From Vallitalea longa (GTDB lineage: Bacteria > Bacillota > Clostridia > Lachnospirales > Vallitaleaceae), in assembly GCF_027923465.1 (NCBI RefSeq), contig NZ_BRLB01000006.1, forward strand, positions 62,001-126,000: 64,000 bases of DNA. The letters run 5' to 3'. Under the pieces are notes generated by a model. It made no database searches. It worked only from the letters and a program-made list of their open reading frames with translations, and had not been told where the DNA came from. Positions within the stretch are counted from its first letter, which is position 1; every line of letters begins with the position of its first letter. Both the position numbers and the translations under genes were made by a program. This document shows positions 52,695-62,451 of this stretch, piece after piece.

Positions 52695-54846
52695 AAAAAA
52701 TTGTATATTAACTGATGAACAAATTAATAATAAGGTTACTGATTTAATGAATAAACTGACACTAAAGGAAAAAGTATGGTTACTAAATGGTAACTGGGAT
52801 ATGATTCAAAATAGTATTGAATATGGAAATGCATATAATCCCATACCCATTAAAAGCAATGGAAATGATAGGTTAGATATACCGCCTATTGCATTCACCG
52901 ATGGACCTAGAGGAGTTGTAATGGGACATTCTACTTGTTTTCCAGTATCTATGGCACGTGGTGCTAGTTTTGATAGAGAATTGGAAAAAGAAATCGGCAA
53001 TGTTATTGGTATTGAAGCACGTGCAGGTGGAGCCAATTATTTTGCGGGAGTCTGTATTAACTTACTTCGTCATCCTGCATGGGGTAGGGCACAAGAGACA
53101 TATGGAGAAGATCCATTCTTGTTAGGAGAAATGGGCAAAGCTTTAACTGAAAGTGTACAAGAACATAATGTTATGGCTTGTATTAAACATTATGCAGTAA
53201 ATAATATTGAAAATTCAAGGTTCAAAGTAAATATTGAATGTGATGAAAGAACCCTTAGAGAAGTTTATCTTCCTCATTTTAAAAAATGTGTTGAAGCAGG
53301 AGCAGCGTCTCTTATGGGTTCATACAATAAATTTAGAGGAGAGCAATGCAGTGAAAGTTATCATTTACTTACTAAGATATTAAGGGATGAATGGGGATTT
53401 GAAGGTTTTACTTCTTCAGATTTCTTATTTGCTATACGTGATACAAAAAAAGCTATTGAGGCTGGTATGGATATTGAAATGCCAATGCCTGTTTATTATC
53501 AACAGAATTTATTGGATTTAGTTCAACAGGGGGTTGTTTCAGAAGATATCATTAATCTTTCAGCAACAAGAGTTATAAAAACAGTTCTCACTTTTAGTAA
53601 TTCAAAAGATTCAATGGAATATGATGAAAAGTTAATAGCAAATGAAAAACACACAGAGTTAGCAAGAAAAGTTGCTGAAAAATCTATGGTTCTTATCAAG
53701 AATAAAGATGATGTATTGCCATTCATTAAAGATATTAAAAAAGTTTTAATAGTAGGTAAGCTTGCAACAAAAGCAAATACAGGGGATTATGGTAGTAGCA
53801 GAATTTATGCACCTTATGTTGTAACACAACTTGAAGGATTACAGAATTATTTTGGTAATCAAGTAGATATTATTTATTGTGATGACATAGAAGTAGAGCA
53901 AGCTAAAGATTTAGCAACAGAGGTAGACTGCGTGATTATTTTCGCTGGCAATGACTATAGAGATGAAGGAGAATATGTTGCGCCAGATGAAGATGTTTCA
54001 ATGGAAGATATTATTGTTGAAGGGTATAAAAATCAAGGGCAAATAGAGAAATTGATGTCAATGCAAAGTAAAAGAAATGATAAGAAAAGTTCATATACAG
54101 ATAACAGTGGAGATACAATGGGTGGAGATAGGTCGAATTTATCTCTAAAGGAATCTGAAATAAATGTAATAAAAGAAATTGGGAGCATTAATCCAAATAC
54201 CGTTGTGTGTTTAATAGGTGGAAGCATGATAATGACAAAAGAATGGGATGATAGTGTTCCAGCTATCATGTATAGTTGGTATTCAGGTATGGAAGGGGGA
54301 AATGCTCTACCTAGAATATTATTTGGTGATGTTAATCCAAGTGGTAAGTTACCGTTTACAGTACCAACAGATGGAGATCATTTACCATATTTTAGTAGTA
54401 CTGATAAAGAAATCAGTTATGATTTATATCATGGATATACTCTACTGGATAAAGAAAATCATAAACCAGCTTATCCATTTGGATTTGGACTTTGTTATAC
54501 TTCGTATAGATATTCAGATATGGTACTTGAGAAGAAAGATGGTTTAGTAGATGTTAAAGTAAGAGTAACTAATATTGGAAAAGTTGATGGAGAAGAAATT
54601 ATTCAGGTTTATGTAGGAGTAATTAATTCTATGATAGAACGTCAAAAAAAACTTTTAAAAGGATTTGATAAAGTATTTATCAAATCAGGTGAAACCAAAG
54701 AAATTTCTATACCAATAAACATAAAGGAATTATATTATTTTAGTAGTGAGTCAATGAATTGGGAATTAGAACATGGTATCTATAAATTTATGGTTGGACC
54801 AAGTTCAGATGAGACAACTTTATTAAAGAAGGAGTTAAGATTATAA
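52687..54846 (+). CDS. Glycoside hydrolase family 3 protein (beta-glycosidase)
   Basis: A 719-residue cytoplasmic glycosidase with no signal peptide. The GH3 catalytic barrel shows FTDGPRGVV, WGRAQETYGEDPFLLG, ACIKHYAVNN and the nucleophile Asp in GFTSSDFLF, in place of the common SDW. The second alpha/beta domain (DCVIIFAGNDYRDEGE) and a fibronectin-III-like C terminus follow. The preferred start is ATG 52687, nine bases past an AAAGGA site; the ATG at 52678 is too close. It overlaps the symporter stop by eight bases. The exact sugar is unknown. Confidence 0.9.
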   Translation: MFKKNCILTDEQINNKVTDLMNKLTLKEKVWLLNGNWDMIQNSIEYGNAYNPIPIKSNGNDRLDIPPIAFTDGPRGVVMGHSTCFPVSMARGASFDRELEKEIGNVIGIEARAGGANYFAGVCINLLRHPAWGRAQETYGEDPFLLGEMGKALTESVQEHNVMACIKHYAVNNIENSRFKVNIECDERTLREVYLPHFKKCVEAGAASLMGSYNKFRGEQCSESYHLLTKILRDEWGFEGFTSSDFLFAIRDTKKAIEAGMDIEMPMPVYYQQNLLDLVQQGVVSEDIINLSATRVIKTVLTFSNSKDSMEYDEKLIANEKHTELARKVAEKSMVLIKNKDDVLPFIKDIKKVLIVGKLATKANTGDYGSSRIYAPYVVTQLEGLQNYFGNQVDIIYCDDIEVEQAKDLATEVDCVIIFAGNDYRDEGEYVAPDEDVSMEDIIVEGYKNQGQIEKLMSMQSKRNDKKSSYTDNSGDTMGGDRSNLSLKESEINVIKEIGSINPNTVVCLIGGSMIMTKEWDDSVPAIMYSWYSGMEGGNALPRILFGDVNPSGKLPFTVPTDGDHLPYFSSTDKEISYDLYHGYTLLDKENHKPAYPFGFGLCYTSYRYSDMVLEKKDGLVDVKVRVTNIGKVDGEEIIQVYVGVINSMIERQKKLLKGFDKVFIKSGETKEISIPINIKELYYFSSESMNWELEHGIYKFMVGPSSDETTLLKKELRL

Positions 54847-55092
54847 ATTATTATATAATTAAAGGAAATTTGACTTGTTATTAATATGAAATGATTATAT
54901 AATGTAAGTAATAGTTAAGACTATTGTGTAATTTGTTGATGCTTAATGGATTATATGATAGTTTTTGTTATTGAGAGATAAATTTGACTTATAATTTTAT
55001 TTGGTAACTTACTTGTATATTACTAGTATATGACACCAATAGAGTACACCATAGGGTATTGCAGAAGTTAATAAACTATAGGAGGTTCTATT

Positions 55093-56145
55093 ATGGGAAA
55101 TTATACAAGGGAAGTCAAAGAGCAAATATTAAGTCTAGTGGATGCAGATGGTAATTTTCAATTTGGAACATATAACAAACCTGTCAAGAAATTAAATATG
55201 TTAGATGCCAAGAAACCATTAGGATTTCCATTTACTAAGCACTTCAAAAATTTCAGGTTGAAAGAGTGGGAAGCATTTCAAGCAGGTAATAAGGATATTT
55301 TTATGCTTGGAGCTGTATATAATACCAAAACATCTGCCCTGAATCAATTATCCATCTATGATAAAAGAAACGACAAACTATATAATTACAGGAAGTATTG
55401 TATTCCATGGAAGCAAACATTAAGTAATGGGATGTATCAAAGTGAAAGCAAATATGATTCTAAAGATTTTTCGATAATCATTTATAATGACCTTGATGAA
55501 GGTAAGATTGATATTTCAGTTACAATAAAAAATAAAAATGATCTACCAGATATCAAGTTAGAAATGACTGCTTATCACTTAACCGAGCCTATAGTTATCT
55601 GCCAGCCTTTTGATACTAATAGGGGATTATATTCCCATAAGGCATTAATGAATATGGAAGGAACCCTATATCTTGGAAAAGAGAAAATAGTATTTGAAAA
55701 AGAATCTTCTTTCACTATTATAGATGACCATAAAGGCTATTATCCCAATAATGTAAAGTATGATTGGATTACAGGGTGTATCAACAGTAAAAATACAGGA
55801 CTTATAGGTTTCAATCTGACTGATAACCAAATTAGGAATCATGAAAAATATAATGAAAATTGTTTATGGATCAATGGTAGCATGCAAGTTCTCCCTCCAA
55901 TAAAATTCAATCGAGAATTGCAAGATAATAAAGAAGTATGGAAAATCAAAGATGAATATGGTATTGTAAATATATCTTTTTTTCCACTGACCAAATTACA
56001 GTTGAAATTCAATCTAGGCATTATTTATTCAGATTACGAAGGTCCTATGGGAATTTTCCAAGGATATATAAAAGATAAAGATGATAATAAGATTATGCTT
56101 AATCAATTTTTTGGTATGGGTGAAAAGAAAAGATACAGGGTTTAG
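55093..56145 (+). CDS. DUF2804 domain protein
   Basis: A 350-residue soluble protein matching DUF2804. The core motif DDHKGYYPNNVKYDWITG and the surrounding beta-rich region are visible. Function unknown. It has a TAGGAGG site and lies 30 bases ahead of the MerR regulator, so it is probably co-transcribed with it. A link to the MATE exporter farther down is possible but not shown. Confidence 0.8.
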   Translation: MGNYTREVKEQILSLVDADGNFQFGTYNKPVKKLNMLDAKKPLGFPFTKHFKNFRLKEWEAFQAGNKDIFMLGAVYNTKTSALNQLSIYDKRNDKLYNYRKYCIPWKQTLSNGMYQSESKYDSKDFSIIIYNDLDEGKIDISVTIKNKNDLPDIKLEMTAYHLTEPIVICQPFDTNRGLYSHKALMNMEGTLYLGKEKIVFEKESSFTIIDDHKGYYPNNVKYDWITGCINSKNTGLIGFNLTDNQIRNHEKYNENCLWINGSMQVLPPIKFNRELQDNKEVWKIKDEYGIVNISFFPLTKLQLKFNLGIIYSDYEGPMGIFQGYIKDKDDNKIMLNQFFGMGEKKRYRV

Positions 56146-56175
56146 AAATGTTGAATTATTGTAGGAGTCGAGTTA

Positions 56176-56964
56176 ATGAATAGAAGAATAAGTTTGTCTG
56201 ATATGTCCAGATTGCTTAACATATCAAAGTACACATTAAGATATTATGATAAAGTAGGATTAATTAAACCTAATTATGATGTTAACGGATATAGATATTA
56301 TACTCTTGACCATTATTATAATTTGGTTACCATAAAATTATTAAGACAGATGGATGTTCCTATAAAAGATATCAAAAAAAGTCTTGTTGATGATAATATG
56401 GAAGATTTCATTGATTTATTAAGTAATAGTAAAAAACACATTGATGCGGAAATAGAAAGAATGATTAGAGTAAGTGATTTGATAGATAATAAGCTAAATG
56501 TCGCAAAATATGAAAAAAGTCTTGAAAATAAATGGCGCGTCAAAAAATTAATGGAAAGGAAATTTGTCTATTTTAGTAATGGAAGAGATGAGCTTAACAC
56601 TATACTTGAGTTAGGTAATTCTGAAGTTTTGTTAGAAAGTAACTTGATGGTAAAGTATTGTATTGATGATTTAGAAAAGGTTCAAGATCAATCTACTGAC
56701 TTTTATATAGAGTATGATGGAAAAATGGAATACTCAGCTAAAGATGTATTTATTATTCCAGAGGGTAATTATGTACTCTATTATTATAAGGGAAATGAAC
56801 AAAATATTTATAATGAACTTATTAAAATACTAGATGGTATAAGAGATAGAGGATTCATTATACAAACTGGTATTTATGAAATTTTAAGACCATCACATTT
56901 TATTAATAGTTCTAATAAAGCTTTTTTCACAGAATTCAATATACCTGTAAAAATTAATCCTTGA
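56176..56964 (+). CDS. MerR-family regulator with BmrR-like effector domain
   Basis: A 262-residue regulator. The N-terminal MerR helix-turn-helix (residues 1-70: LSDMSRLLNISKYTLRYYDKVGLIKP) is followed by a coiled-coil dimer helix (about 75-120) and a C-terminal effector domain (about 120-262) resembling the GyrI-like drug-binding fold (IPEGNYVLYYYKGNE). It likely senses a drug-like molecule. Its stop codon overlaps the -35 box of the 19-bp-spacer promoter in front of the MATE exporter, which it presumably activates. Confidence 0.88.
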   Translation: MNRRISLSDMSRLLNISKYTLRYYDKVGLIKPNYDVNGYRYYTLDHYYNLVTIKLLRQMDVPIKDIKKSLVDDNMEDFIDLLSNSKKHIDAEIERMIRVSDLIDNKLNVAKYEKSLENKWRVKKLMERKFVYFSNGRDELNTILELGNSEVLLESNLMVKYCIDDLEKVQDQSTDFYIEYDGKMEYSAKDVFIIPEGNYVLYYYKGNEQNIYNELIKILDGIRDRGFIIQTGIYEILRPSHFINSSNKAFFTEFNIPVKINP

Positions 56965-56991
56965 CATTAGAGTTACTCTAACCTTTACAAT
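56961..56991 (+). promoter_or_regulatory. MerR-type promoter of the MATE exporter
   Basis: TTGACA (56961-56966) and TACAAT (56986-56991) are separated by 19 bases instead of 17. The spacer contains the inverted repeat TTAGAG-N3-CTCTAA at 56967-56981. Overlong 19-base spacers with a central palindrome are the hallmark of MerR-activated promoters. Confidence 0.8.
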
Positions 56992-57033
56992 ATCTAATAT
57001 TAGTTAGAAGATATCGTGGAGGCAAGAAATCAT

Positions 57034-58401
57034 ATGAAACAATTAGATCTAGGAAAAGACAAAGTAAGTAAGTTATTTATTAATTATTCAGTTCCAGCTG
57101 TTATTAGTATGGTAGTTATTTCATTATATATAATTGTTGATGGGATATTTGTTAGCAGAGGAGTAGGTCCTGATGGTTTAGCTGCAGTAAATATTGCATT
57201 ACCTTTCATTCAAGCACTTAACAGTATAATTATTATGATTACTATAGGTGGTGGAGTGCTAACAGCTATTAAATTAGGAGAAAACAATGAAAAAGAAGCA
57301 AGTAGAAGATTTTCATTTACAGTTATGATAGCAGTAATATTTATAATCATAACTTCTTTGATTTCAATAATATTTTTGGATACATTGGTTCAACTACTTG
57401 GTGCAGACGAATCCTTGATTCATCTAGTAAAAGAATATCTTGTTATAATGTTAAGTTGTAATTTATTATTTCAGCTTTCGCCGATTATGGAGAATTTTAT
57501 ACGTATTGATGGAAGACCGTCATTTTGTATGGTAGTATCTATAATAGGAACAATTATTAACATAGTTCTTGATTATATACTTGTTATAAAATTAAATATG
57601 GGTCTTACTGGAGCAGCTATAGCTACATGTGTTGGAGCTGGTTTGAGTGGAATAGCGATGATGACATATTTCTTCACCAAAAAAGCTAATTTGAAATTTA
57701 CGAAACCAGCAGGAAATTTTAGAATACTAGGTAAAATGTTATATAATGGATGTTCCGAATTCTTAACAGAAATATCATCATCCATAGTTTTATTGATATT
57801 TAATATAGTGATTATGAAAAGAATGGGACCAATGGGTGTATCAGCAATAAGTATCGTTCTCTATATTACTACTTTAATTATTATGATTTTGTTTGGAATC
57901 AGTCAATCCCTGCAACCTATAGTTAGTTATAATCTAGGAGCAGGGCAGGTGGATCGAGCTAAAAAAGGACTTAAATTATGTCTGATAACAGCTCAATCAA
58001 TTTCAATGATATCCATGGTTATAGTATTTATATTTAGTGAACCATTAGTTGGTATTTTTGCTAAAGGAAACAAAGAATTGATAGATATGGGGGTCTGGAT
58101 GAGTAGGTTATATATTACTTCATATATTTTTATAGGGTTCAATATAACATCATCAGCTTTCTTTACTGCAATTGAACAGCCTCTAATGTCAGCTGTTATC
58201 TCATTATCAAGAAGTTTAGTTTTAGTTATCATAGGACTAATAATTTTACCTCGTATAATAGGGGATAGTGGTATTTTTGTTTCTAACACTTTCGCAGAAG
58301 TAGGAACGTTTTTTGTAAGTATCTATTATTTAAAAAAATACTTTTATAAGAAGATTGATGGATGTAGTAAAAATAAAATCATTGCACCAATAAATCAATA
58401 A
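57034..58401 (+). CDS. MATE family efflux transporter
   Basis: A 455-residue membrane protein with 12 segments, of the multidrug and toxic compound extrusion family (Na+ or H+ driven). Typical motifs include FINYSVPAVISMVVISLYIIVDGIFVSRGVG at the start and GISQSLQPIVSYNLGAGQ near residue 290. The GTG at 57016 precedes the GGAGG site, so ATG 57034 is chosen. It sits under the MerR-type promoter. The exported compound is unknown but is likely what the MerR regulator senses. Confidence 0.92.
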   Translation: MKQLDLGKDKVSKLFINYSVPAVISMVVISLYIIVDGIFVSRGVGPDGLAAVNIALPFIQALNSIIIMITIGGGVLTAIKLGENNEKEASRRFSFTVMIAVIFIIITSLISIIFLDTLVQLLGADESLIHLVKEYLVIMLSCNLLFQLSPIMENFIRIDGRPSFCMVVSIIGTIINIVLDYILVIKLNMGLTGAAIATCVGAGLSGIAMMTYFFTKKANLKFTKPAGNFRILGKMLYNGCSEFLTEISSSIVLLIFNIVIMKRMGPMGVSAISIVLYITTLIIMILFGISQSLQPIVSYNLGAGQVDRAKKGLKLCLITAQSISMISMVIVFIFSEPLVGIFAKGNKELIDMGVWMSRLYITSYIFIGFNITSSAFFTAIEQPLMSAVISLSRSLVLVIIGLIILPRIIGDSGIFVSNTFAEVGTFFVSIYYLKKYFYKKIDGCSKNKIIAPINQ

Positions 58402-58476
58402 ATCATTCATTGAATAGAATTATTAGTTAAATATTACAATAGAGAAGAGTACGTAGATAATCATAATTAAAGTAAA

Positions 58477-58520
58477 ATAAAAACAAGGCAAGTAAAATTA
58501 CATAGCCTTGTTTTTATTTT
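58477..58520. terminator. Bidirectional terminator between convergent genes
   Basis: AAAAACAAGGC (58479-58489) pairs with GCCTTGTTTTT (58505-58515). The stem is flanked by A-rich and T-rich sequence on the two sides, between the MATE gene and the DUF2325 gene. Confidence 0.85.
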
Positions 58521-58524
58521 AGAA

Positions 58525-58812
58525 TTAAATTACAGATTCTAAACTTTTTATAGAGTTATGTAGTGCATCAATACTACTGGAATGACATCTTAGAACAGGA
58601 ATATTTTTTCTTTTTGCTTCTTTGTTAGCGACTCTTACCATCTTATGTGATACTGTGCTGGTAAATATCAGCAACGCATCAGGAGTACCTATACTTTTAC
58701 TCAATCCAGCTGACATTTGTGTAAAAACTTTTACTTTATGTCCAGCTTTCTTACAGACTGTTTTATATTCTCTATGCATACGGTCATGGCCGCCAATTAA
58801 TACTATACTCAT
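58525..58812 (-). CDS. DUF2325 domain protein
   Basis: A 95-residue protein of the DUF2325 family. It has the N-terminal VLIGGHDRMHREYKTVCKKAGH and the phosphate-loop-like DALLIFTSTVSHKMV region. Members often sit near iron or manganese uptake genes. Here it stands alone behind a perfect promoter (58889-58917) overlapped by a Fur-like box, which suggests metal-starvation control. Molecular function unknown. Confidence 0.85.
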   Translation of the reverse strand: MSIVLIGGHDRMHREYKTVCKKAGHKVKVFTQMSAGLSKSIGTPDALLIFTSTVSHKMVRVANKEAKRKNIPVLRCHSSSIDALHNSIKSLESVI

Positions 58813-58888
58813 ATAATCACCTTTTTCTTATACAATTAGGAAAATTCTATTTCCTGAAATTTATCTGTTCTATTGTTGCATTTATTTA

Positions 58889-58917
58889 ATTATACTACTA
58901 ATGATAATGATTGTCAA
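58889..58917 (-). promoter_or_regulatory. Promoter of DUF2325 gene with Fur-like box
   Basis: On the minus strand TTGACA (58917-58912) and TATAAT (58894-58889) have a 17-base spacer. On the plus strand, TGATAATGATTGTCA at 58902-58916 matches the 7-1-7 Fur box pattern TGATAATNATTATCA at all but one defined position and overlaps the -35. Confidence 0.75.
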
Positions 58918-58939
58918 TATCAAAAGTTTGGATTTGATA

Positions 58940-58979
58940 GAAAACCCTCCTTGAATCTTCGTTTCCAAGAAGGGTTTCC
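58940..58979 (-). terminator. Terminator after the nfnAB-adh operon
   Basis: The arms 58940-58953 and 58966-58979 (AAACCCTTCTTG type) pair over about 12 bases with G-T pairs. It lies 45 bases past the alcohol dehydrogenase stop on the minus strand. Confidence 0.7.
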
Positions 58980-59023
58980 ATTTATTTTATAAGAAGGTTT
59001 GCAAACAAATTAATAAATTGAAA

Positions 59024-60181
59024 TTAAATATTTTTAGCAGTTGTACCATAGAATGCTGCTTTGTAGATTTCTTTAACTTCTTCTGCATTAGATTGTCTTG
59101 GGTTAGTTAAAGAGCAAGGGTCTGCAAATGCATTTTTACTCATTCTATCTAATACTTCGTTGAATTTTTCTTCTGTGATTTCAACTTCTGTAACTTCTTT
59201 TAGGGTAGTTGGGATACCAACTTTTTTATTTAATGCTTTTAATTCAGCAACTAAGTCACTAATTTCAAGTTGCTTTTCGATTTCTGCAAATTTATCTGTA
59301 GCTTTCATGTTATATTCAATTATATATGGTAATAAGATAGCGTTAGCTAAACCATGAGTGATTCCAAGTTCTCCACCAATCTTATGAGCTAAACTGTGTA
59401 CTAGTCCTAATGAAGCATTAGTGAATGCCATACCTGCTAGAGTAGAAGCGTTATGCATATCTTCTCTTGCTTTCATGTTACTACCGTCAGTATAAGCAAT
59501 TGGAATTTGTTTATAAACTAATTTGATAGCTTCCATAGCAAGAGGATCTGTATAGCTAGTTGCACTTGTTGAAACGTAAGCTTCAATAGCATGTGTCATA
59601 ACATCCATACCAGTGTTAGCTGTAATATGAGCAGGCATTTTAGCTGGAAGAGCTGCATCAAGTAATGCTACGTCTGGAGTAATCTCATAAGATACTAATG
59701 GATATTTGATATGATTAGCTGTATCAGTGATTACTGAGAATGCAGTAATTTCTGAAGCTGTACCACTTGTTGATGGAATAGCGATGAATTTAGCTTTTGT
59801 TCTTAATTTAGGGAATTTACCTGCAACTAAGTCTTCAAATTTAGTTTCTGGATATTCATAATATACCCACATGATCTTAGCAGCGTCAAGAGCAGAACCA
59901 CCACCGATTGCAATAATCCAATCAGGCTTGAATTCAGCCATTTCTTTTCCGCCTCTTACTACTGTGTCAATTGATGGGTTAGGCTCAACACCATCAACGA
60001 TAGATACTTCCATACCAGCTTTTTCTAATTGCTTTTTAGCTTCGTCTAAGAAACCGAATCTTTTCATTGAGCTACCACCTGTTACAAGAGTAGCTTTTTT
60101 GCCTTCTAAAGTTGATAAATATTCTAATGCACCTTCACCGAATACGATATCTTTTGGAACTCTAAACCATTTTATGTTCAT
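59024..60181 (-). CDS. Iron-containing alcohol dehydrogenase
   Basis: A 385-residue cytoplasmic group III alcohol dehydrogenase that reduces an aldehyde or ketone with NAD(P)H, or does the reverse. The cofactor loop is AIGGGSALDAAKIM, and the metal ligands lie in NTGMDVMTHAIEAYV and the later HSLAHKIGGELGITHGLANA histidines. This layout is shared by butanol, 1,3-propanediol and ethanol dehydrogenases, so the substrate is open. It follows the NfnB-like gene by 24 bases in one operon. With Nfn, it could link NADPH supply to alcohol formation. Confidence 0.88.
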   Translation of the reverse strand: MNIKWFRVPKDIVFGEGALEYLSTLEGKKATLVTGGSSMKRFGFLDEAKKQLEKAGMEVSIVDGVEPNPSIDTVVRGGKEMAEFKPDWIIAIGGGSALDAAKIMWVYYEYPETKFEDLVAGKFPKLRTKAKFIAIPSTSGTASEITAFSVITDTANHIKYPLVSYEITPDVALLDAALPAKMPAHITANTGMDVMTHAIEAYVSTSATSYTDPLAMEAIKLVYKQIPIAYTDGSNMKAREDMHNASTLAGMAFTNASLGLVHSLAHKIGGELGITHGLANAILLPYIIEYNMKATDKFAEIEKQLEISDLVAELKALNKKVGIPTTLKEVTEVEITEEKFNEVLDRMSKNAFADPCSLTNPRQSNAEEVKEIYKAAFYGTTAKNI

Positions 60182-60205
60182 TATAATTTCCTCCTTAAAT
60201 ATATA

Positions 60206-61597
60206 TTATTTGTTGTTTTTTATTTTATCATCTATTGCAGCAGCAGCTTTTTTTCCAGCTCCCATAGCGAGTATGACTGTTGCAGCACCTGTAACTGCAT
60301 CACCGCCGGCATAGACATTTTGCTTACTGGTTTCCATTGTTTCTTCTTCTACAATTATGCCTCCCCAAGATTGAGTATCAAGACCTTCAGTAGTTTGTCT
60401 GATAAGTGGGTTAGGGGTTTGACCAATTGCTACGATAACTGTTTCTACATCTATTGAAAATTCACTATTATCAATTGGTGTTGGTCTTCTTCTACCTGAT
60501 GCATCTGGTTCGCCGAGTTCCATTTTAATACAATTGATTCCTGTAACAGAACCATTTTCACCAATGATTTTAGTTGGGTTATTTAATAATTTAAATATTA
60601 TTTCTTCTTCTTTTGCATGATGTACTTCTTCTTTTCTTGCAGGAAGTTCGTTTTCGCTTCTTCTATAGATGATATATACATTTTCCGCACCTAGTCGTTT
60701 TGCAGTTCTAGCTGCATCCATTGCAACATTACCACCGCCTATTACCGCAACGCTTTTACCAACTTTAATTGGAGTAGCTGAATCTTTTTCATAGGCTTTC
60801 ATGAGATTGACTCTAGTTAAGAATTCATTAGCAGAGTAAACTCCGTTAAGATTTTCTCCTTCTATATTCATGAATCTTGGAAGACCTGCACCGCTACCGA
60901 TAAAAACAGCTTTAAAATCTTGTTCGAATAATTCATCTACTGTAATGGAACGACCGACAAGTACATTAGTCTTAATATCTACACCTAATTTTTTTATTGT
61001 TTCAATTTCATTACTAACTAATTTCTTAGGTAGTCTGAATTCTGGAATACCGTAGGATAATACTCCACCTGTTTTATGAAGTGCTTCGAATAATGTAACT
61101 TCATAACCTCTTTTTGCTAAATCTGATGCACATGAAAGTCCTGAAGGACCTGCACCTACAACAGCTACCTTAATATTGTTTTTATCTATTTCAACAGTAT
61201 CATTAGCTTTTTGATGTTGCATATGATAATCTGCTACGAATCTTTCTAAACGACCTATTGCTACTGGTTCGCCTTTTATACCTCTTACACATTTACCTTC
61301 ACATTGGTTTTCTTGTGGACATACTCTTCCGCAGATAGCAGGTAATGAATTTTCAGCAGTAATTATTTTATAAGCTTCATCGAAGTTACCTTCAGAAACT
61401 GCATGAATGAATTCTGGTATTGGTACATTAACTGGACATCCGCTTACACAAGGTTTATGTTTACATTGTAAACATCTCTTAGCCTCTTGTATTGCTTCTT
61501 CTTCAGTGTAACCTAATACTACTTCTTTAAAATTCTTGTTTCTTATTAAAGGTTCTTGTTCGCTGATTGGTGTTTTTGTTAGTGATTTATTAAGCAT
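60206..61597 (-). CDS. nfnB: NfnB: electron-bifurcating NADH-dependent ferredoxin:NADP oxidoreductase, large subunit
   Basis: A 463-residue protein of the glutamate synthase small-subunit (GltD) superfamily. The N-terminal iron-sulfur cysteines are in CLQCKHKPCVSGCP and ICGRVCPQENQCEGKCVRG. Two dinucleotide loops follow: VAVVGAGPSGLSCASDLAKRG for FAD and VAVIGGGNVAMDAARTAKRLG for NADPH. No glutamate synthase large subunit is present; the gene pairs instead with an NfnA-type gene three bases upstream. With that subunit it should couple NADPH, NADH and reduced ferredoxin. Confidence 0.88.
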   Translation of the reverse strand: MLNKSLTKTPISEQEPLIRNKNFKEVVLGYTEEEAIQEAKRCLQCKHKPCVSGCPVNVPIPEFIHAVSEGNFDEAYKIITAENSLPAICGRVCPQENQCEGKCVRGIKGEPVAIGRLERFVADYHMQHQKANDTVEIDKNNIKVAVVGAGPSGLSCASDLAKRGYEVTLFEALHKTGGVLSYGIPEFRLPKKLVSNEIETIKKLGVDIKTNVLVGRSITVDELFEQDFKAVFIGSGAGLPRFMNIEGENLNGVYSANEFLTRVNLMKAYEKDSATPIKVGKSVAVIGGGNVAMDAARTAKRLGAENVYIIYRRSENELPARKEEVHHAKEEEIIFKLLNNPTKIIGENGSVTGINCIKMELGEPDASGRRRPTPIDNSEFSIDVETVIVAIGQTPNPLIRQTTEGLDTQSWGGIIVEEETMETSKQNVYAGGDAVTGAATVILAMGAGKKAAAAIDDKIKNNK

Positions 61598-61599
61598 TT

Positions 61600-62427
61600 C
61601 TAGTCCTCCAATCCTAGTCTACATACATGATCTTTTTCTTCTTCTTTATACATACCTTGACGTCTCATAGCTTCATCGAAATCAACTTCATGACCATCAA
61701 AATCTGGACCATCGACACATGCAAACTTAGTTTCGCCGCCTACAGTTACACGACATCCACCACACATGCCTGTTCCATCAATCATAATAGGATTTAAGGA
61801 TACATTTGTTTTGATACCTAATTTTTTAGTAATTTCACAAACGGTTTTCATCATAATTAATGGTCCGATTGCTATAACTAAGTCATATTTTTCACCGTTC
61901 TCAATTAATTCATTAAGTTTATCTGTTACGAAACCTTTAATTCCTTTTGAACCATCGTTTGTAGCATAATAAACGTTATCGCAAGTATTTTCCATCTCTG
62001 TATCTAATATGATGAATTCATCACTTCTTCCACCTAGTATGGCGTCTACTTCTACACCTAATTCTTTCATTTTCTTTAATTGAGGGTAGAGCGGTGCAAT
62101 ACCAACACCTCCACCGATACCTAGAACTCTTTTTACTTTATGAAGAGGTGCTTCTTGACCTAGTGGACCAACGAAGTCTTCTATATAATCGCCCTCATTT
62201 TTGAGACTTAATTTTTTTGTTGTGTAACCAACTACTTGATATATAATAGTTACTGTATCTTTTTCTCTATCATAATCTGCTATAGTTAGTGGAATACGTT
62301 CACCTTCTTCATCAACTCTAAGGATGATAAATTGTCCAGGTTCACATTTTCTTGAAACAAATGGTGCTTCTATTTCCATAAGTTCAACTAAATCGTTTAA
62401 TTTTCTTTTTGTTACAATTTTATACAT
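61600..62427 (-). CDS. nfnA: NfnA: electron-bifurcating Nfn small subunit
   Basis: A 275-residue protein with a ferredoxin:NAD reductase-type FAD/NAD-binding fold. FAD motif IPLTIADYDREK, the NAD loop GIGGGVGIAPLYPQLKKM and a C-terminal [2Fe-2S] cysteine cluster (GTGMCGGCRVTVGGETKFACVDGP) fit NfnA, also called the sulfide dehydrogenase small subunit. It stops three bases before nfnB begins. Together the pair bifurcates electrons: 2 NADPH reduce NAD and ferredoxin, or the reverse. Confidence 0.9.
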   Translation of the reverse strand: MYKIVTKRKLNDLVELMEIEAPFVSRKCEPGQFIILRVDEEGERIPLTIADYDREKDTVTIIYQVVGYTTKKLSLKNEGDYIEDFVGPLGQEAPLHKVKRVLGIGGGVGIAPLYPQLKKMKELGVEVDAILGGRSDEFIILDTEMENTCDNVYYATNDGSKGIKGFVTDKLNELIENGEKYDLVIAIGPLIMMKTVCEITKKLGIKTNVSLNPIMIDGTGMCGGCRVTVGGETKFACVDGPDFDGHEVDFDEAMRRQGMYKEEEKDHVCRLGLED

Positions 62428-62451
62428 TCTGCCACCTCATTATGTTATAGA

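Noticed and set aside
60206-61597. Glutamate synthase small subunit
   Set aside because: No large subunit is present and the gene is coupled to an NfnA-type subunit, so NfnB fits better.
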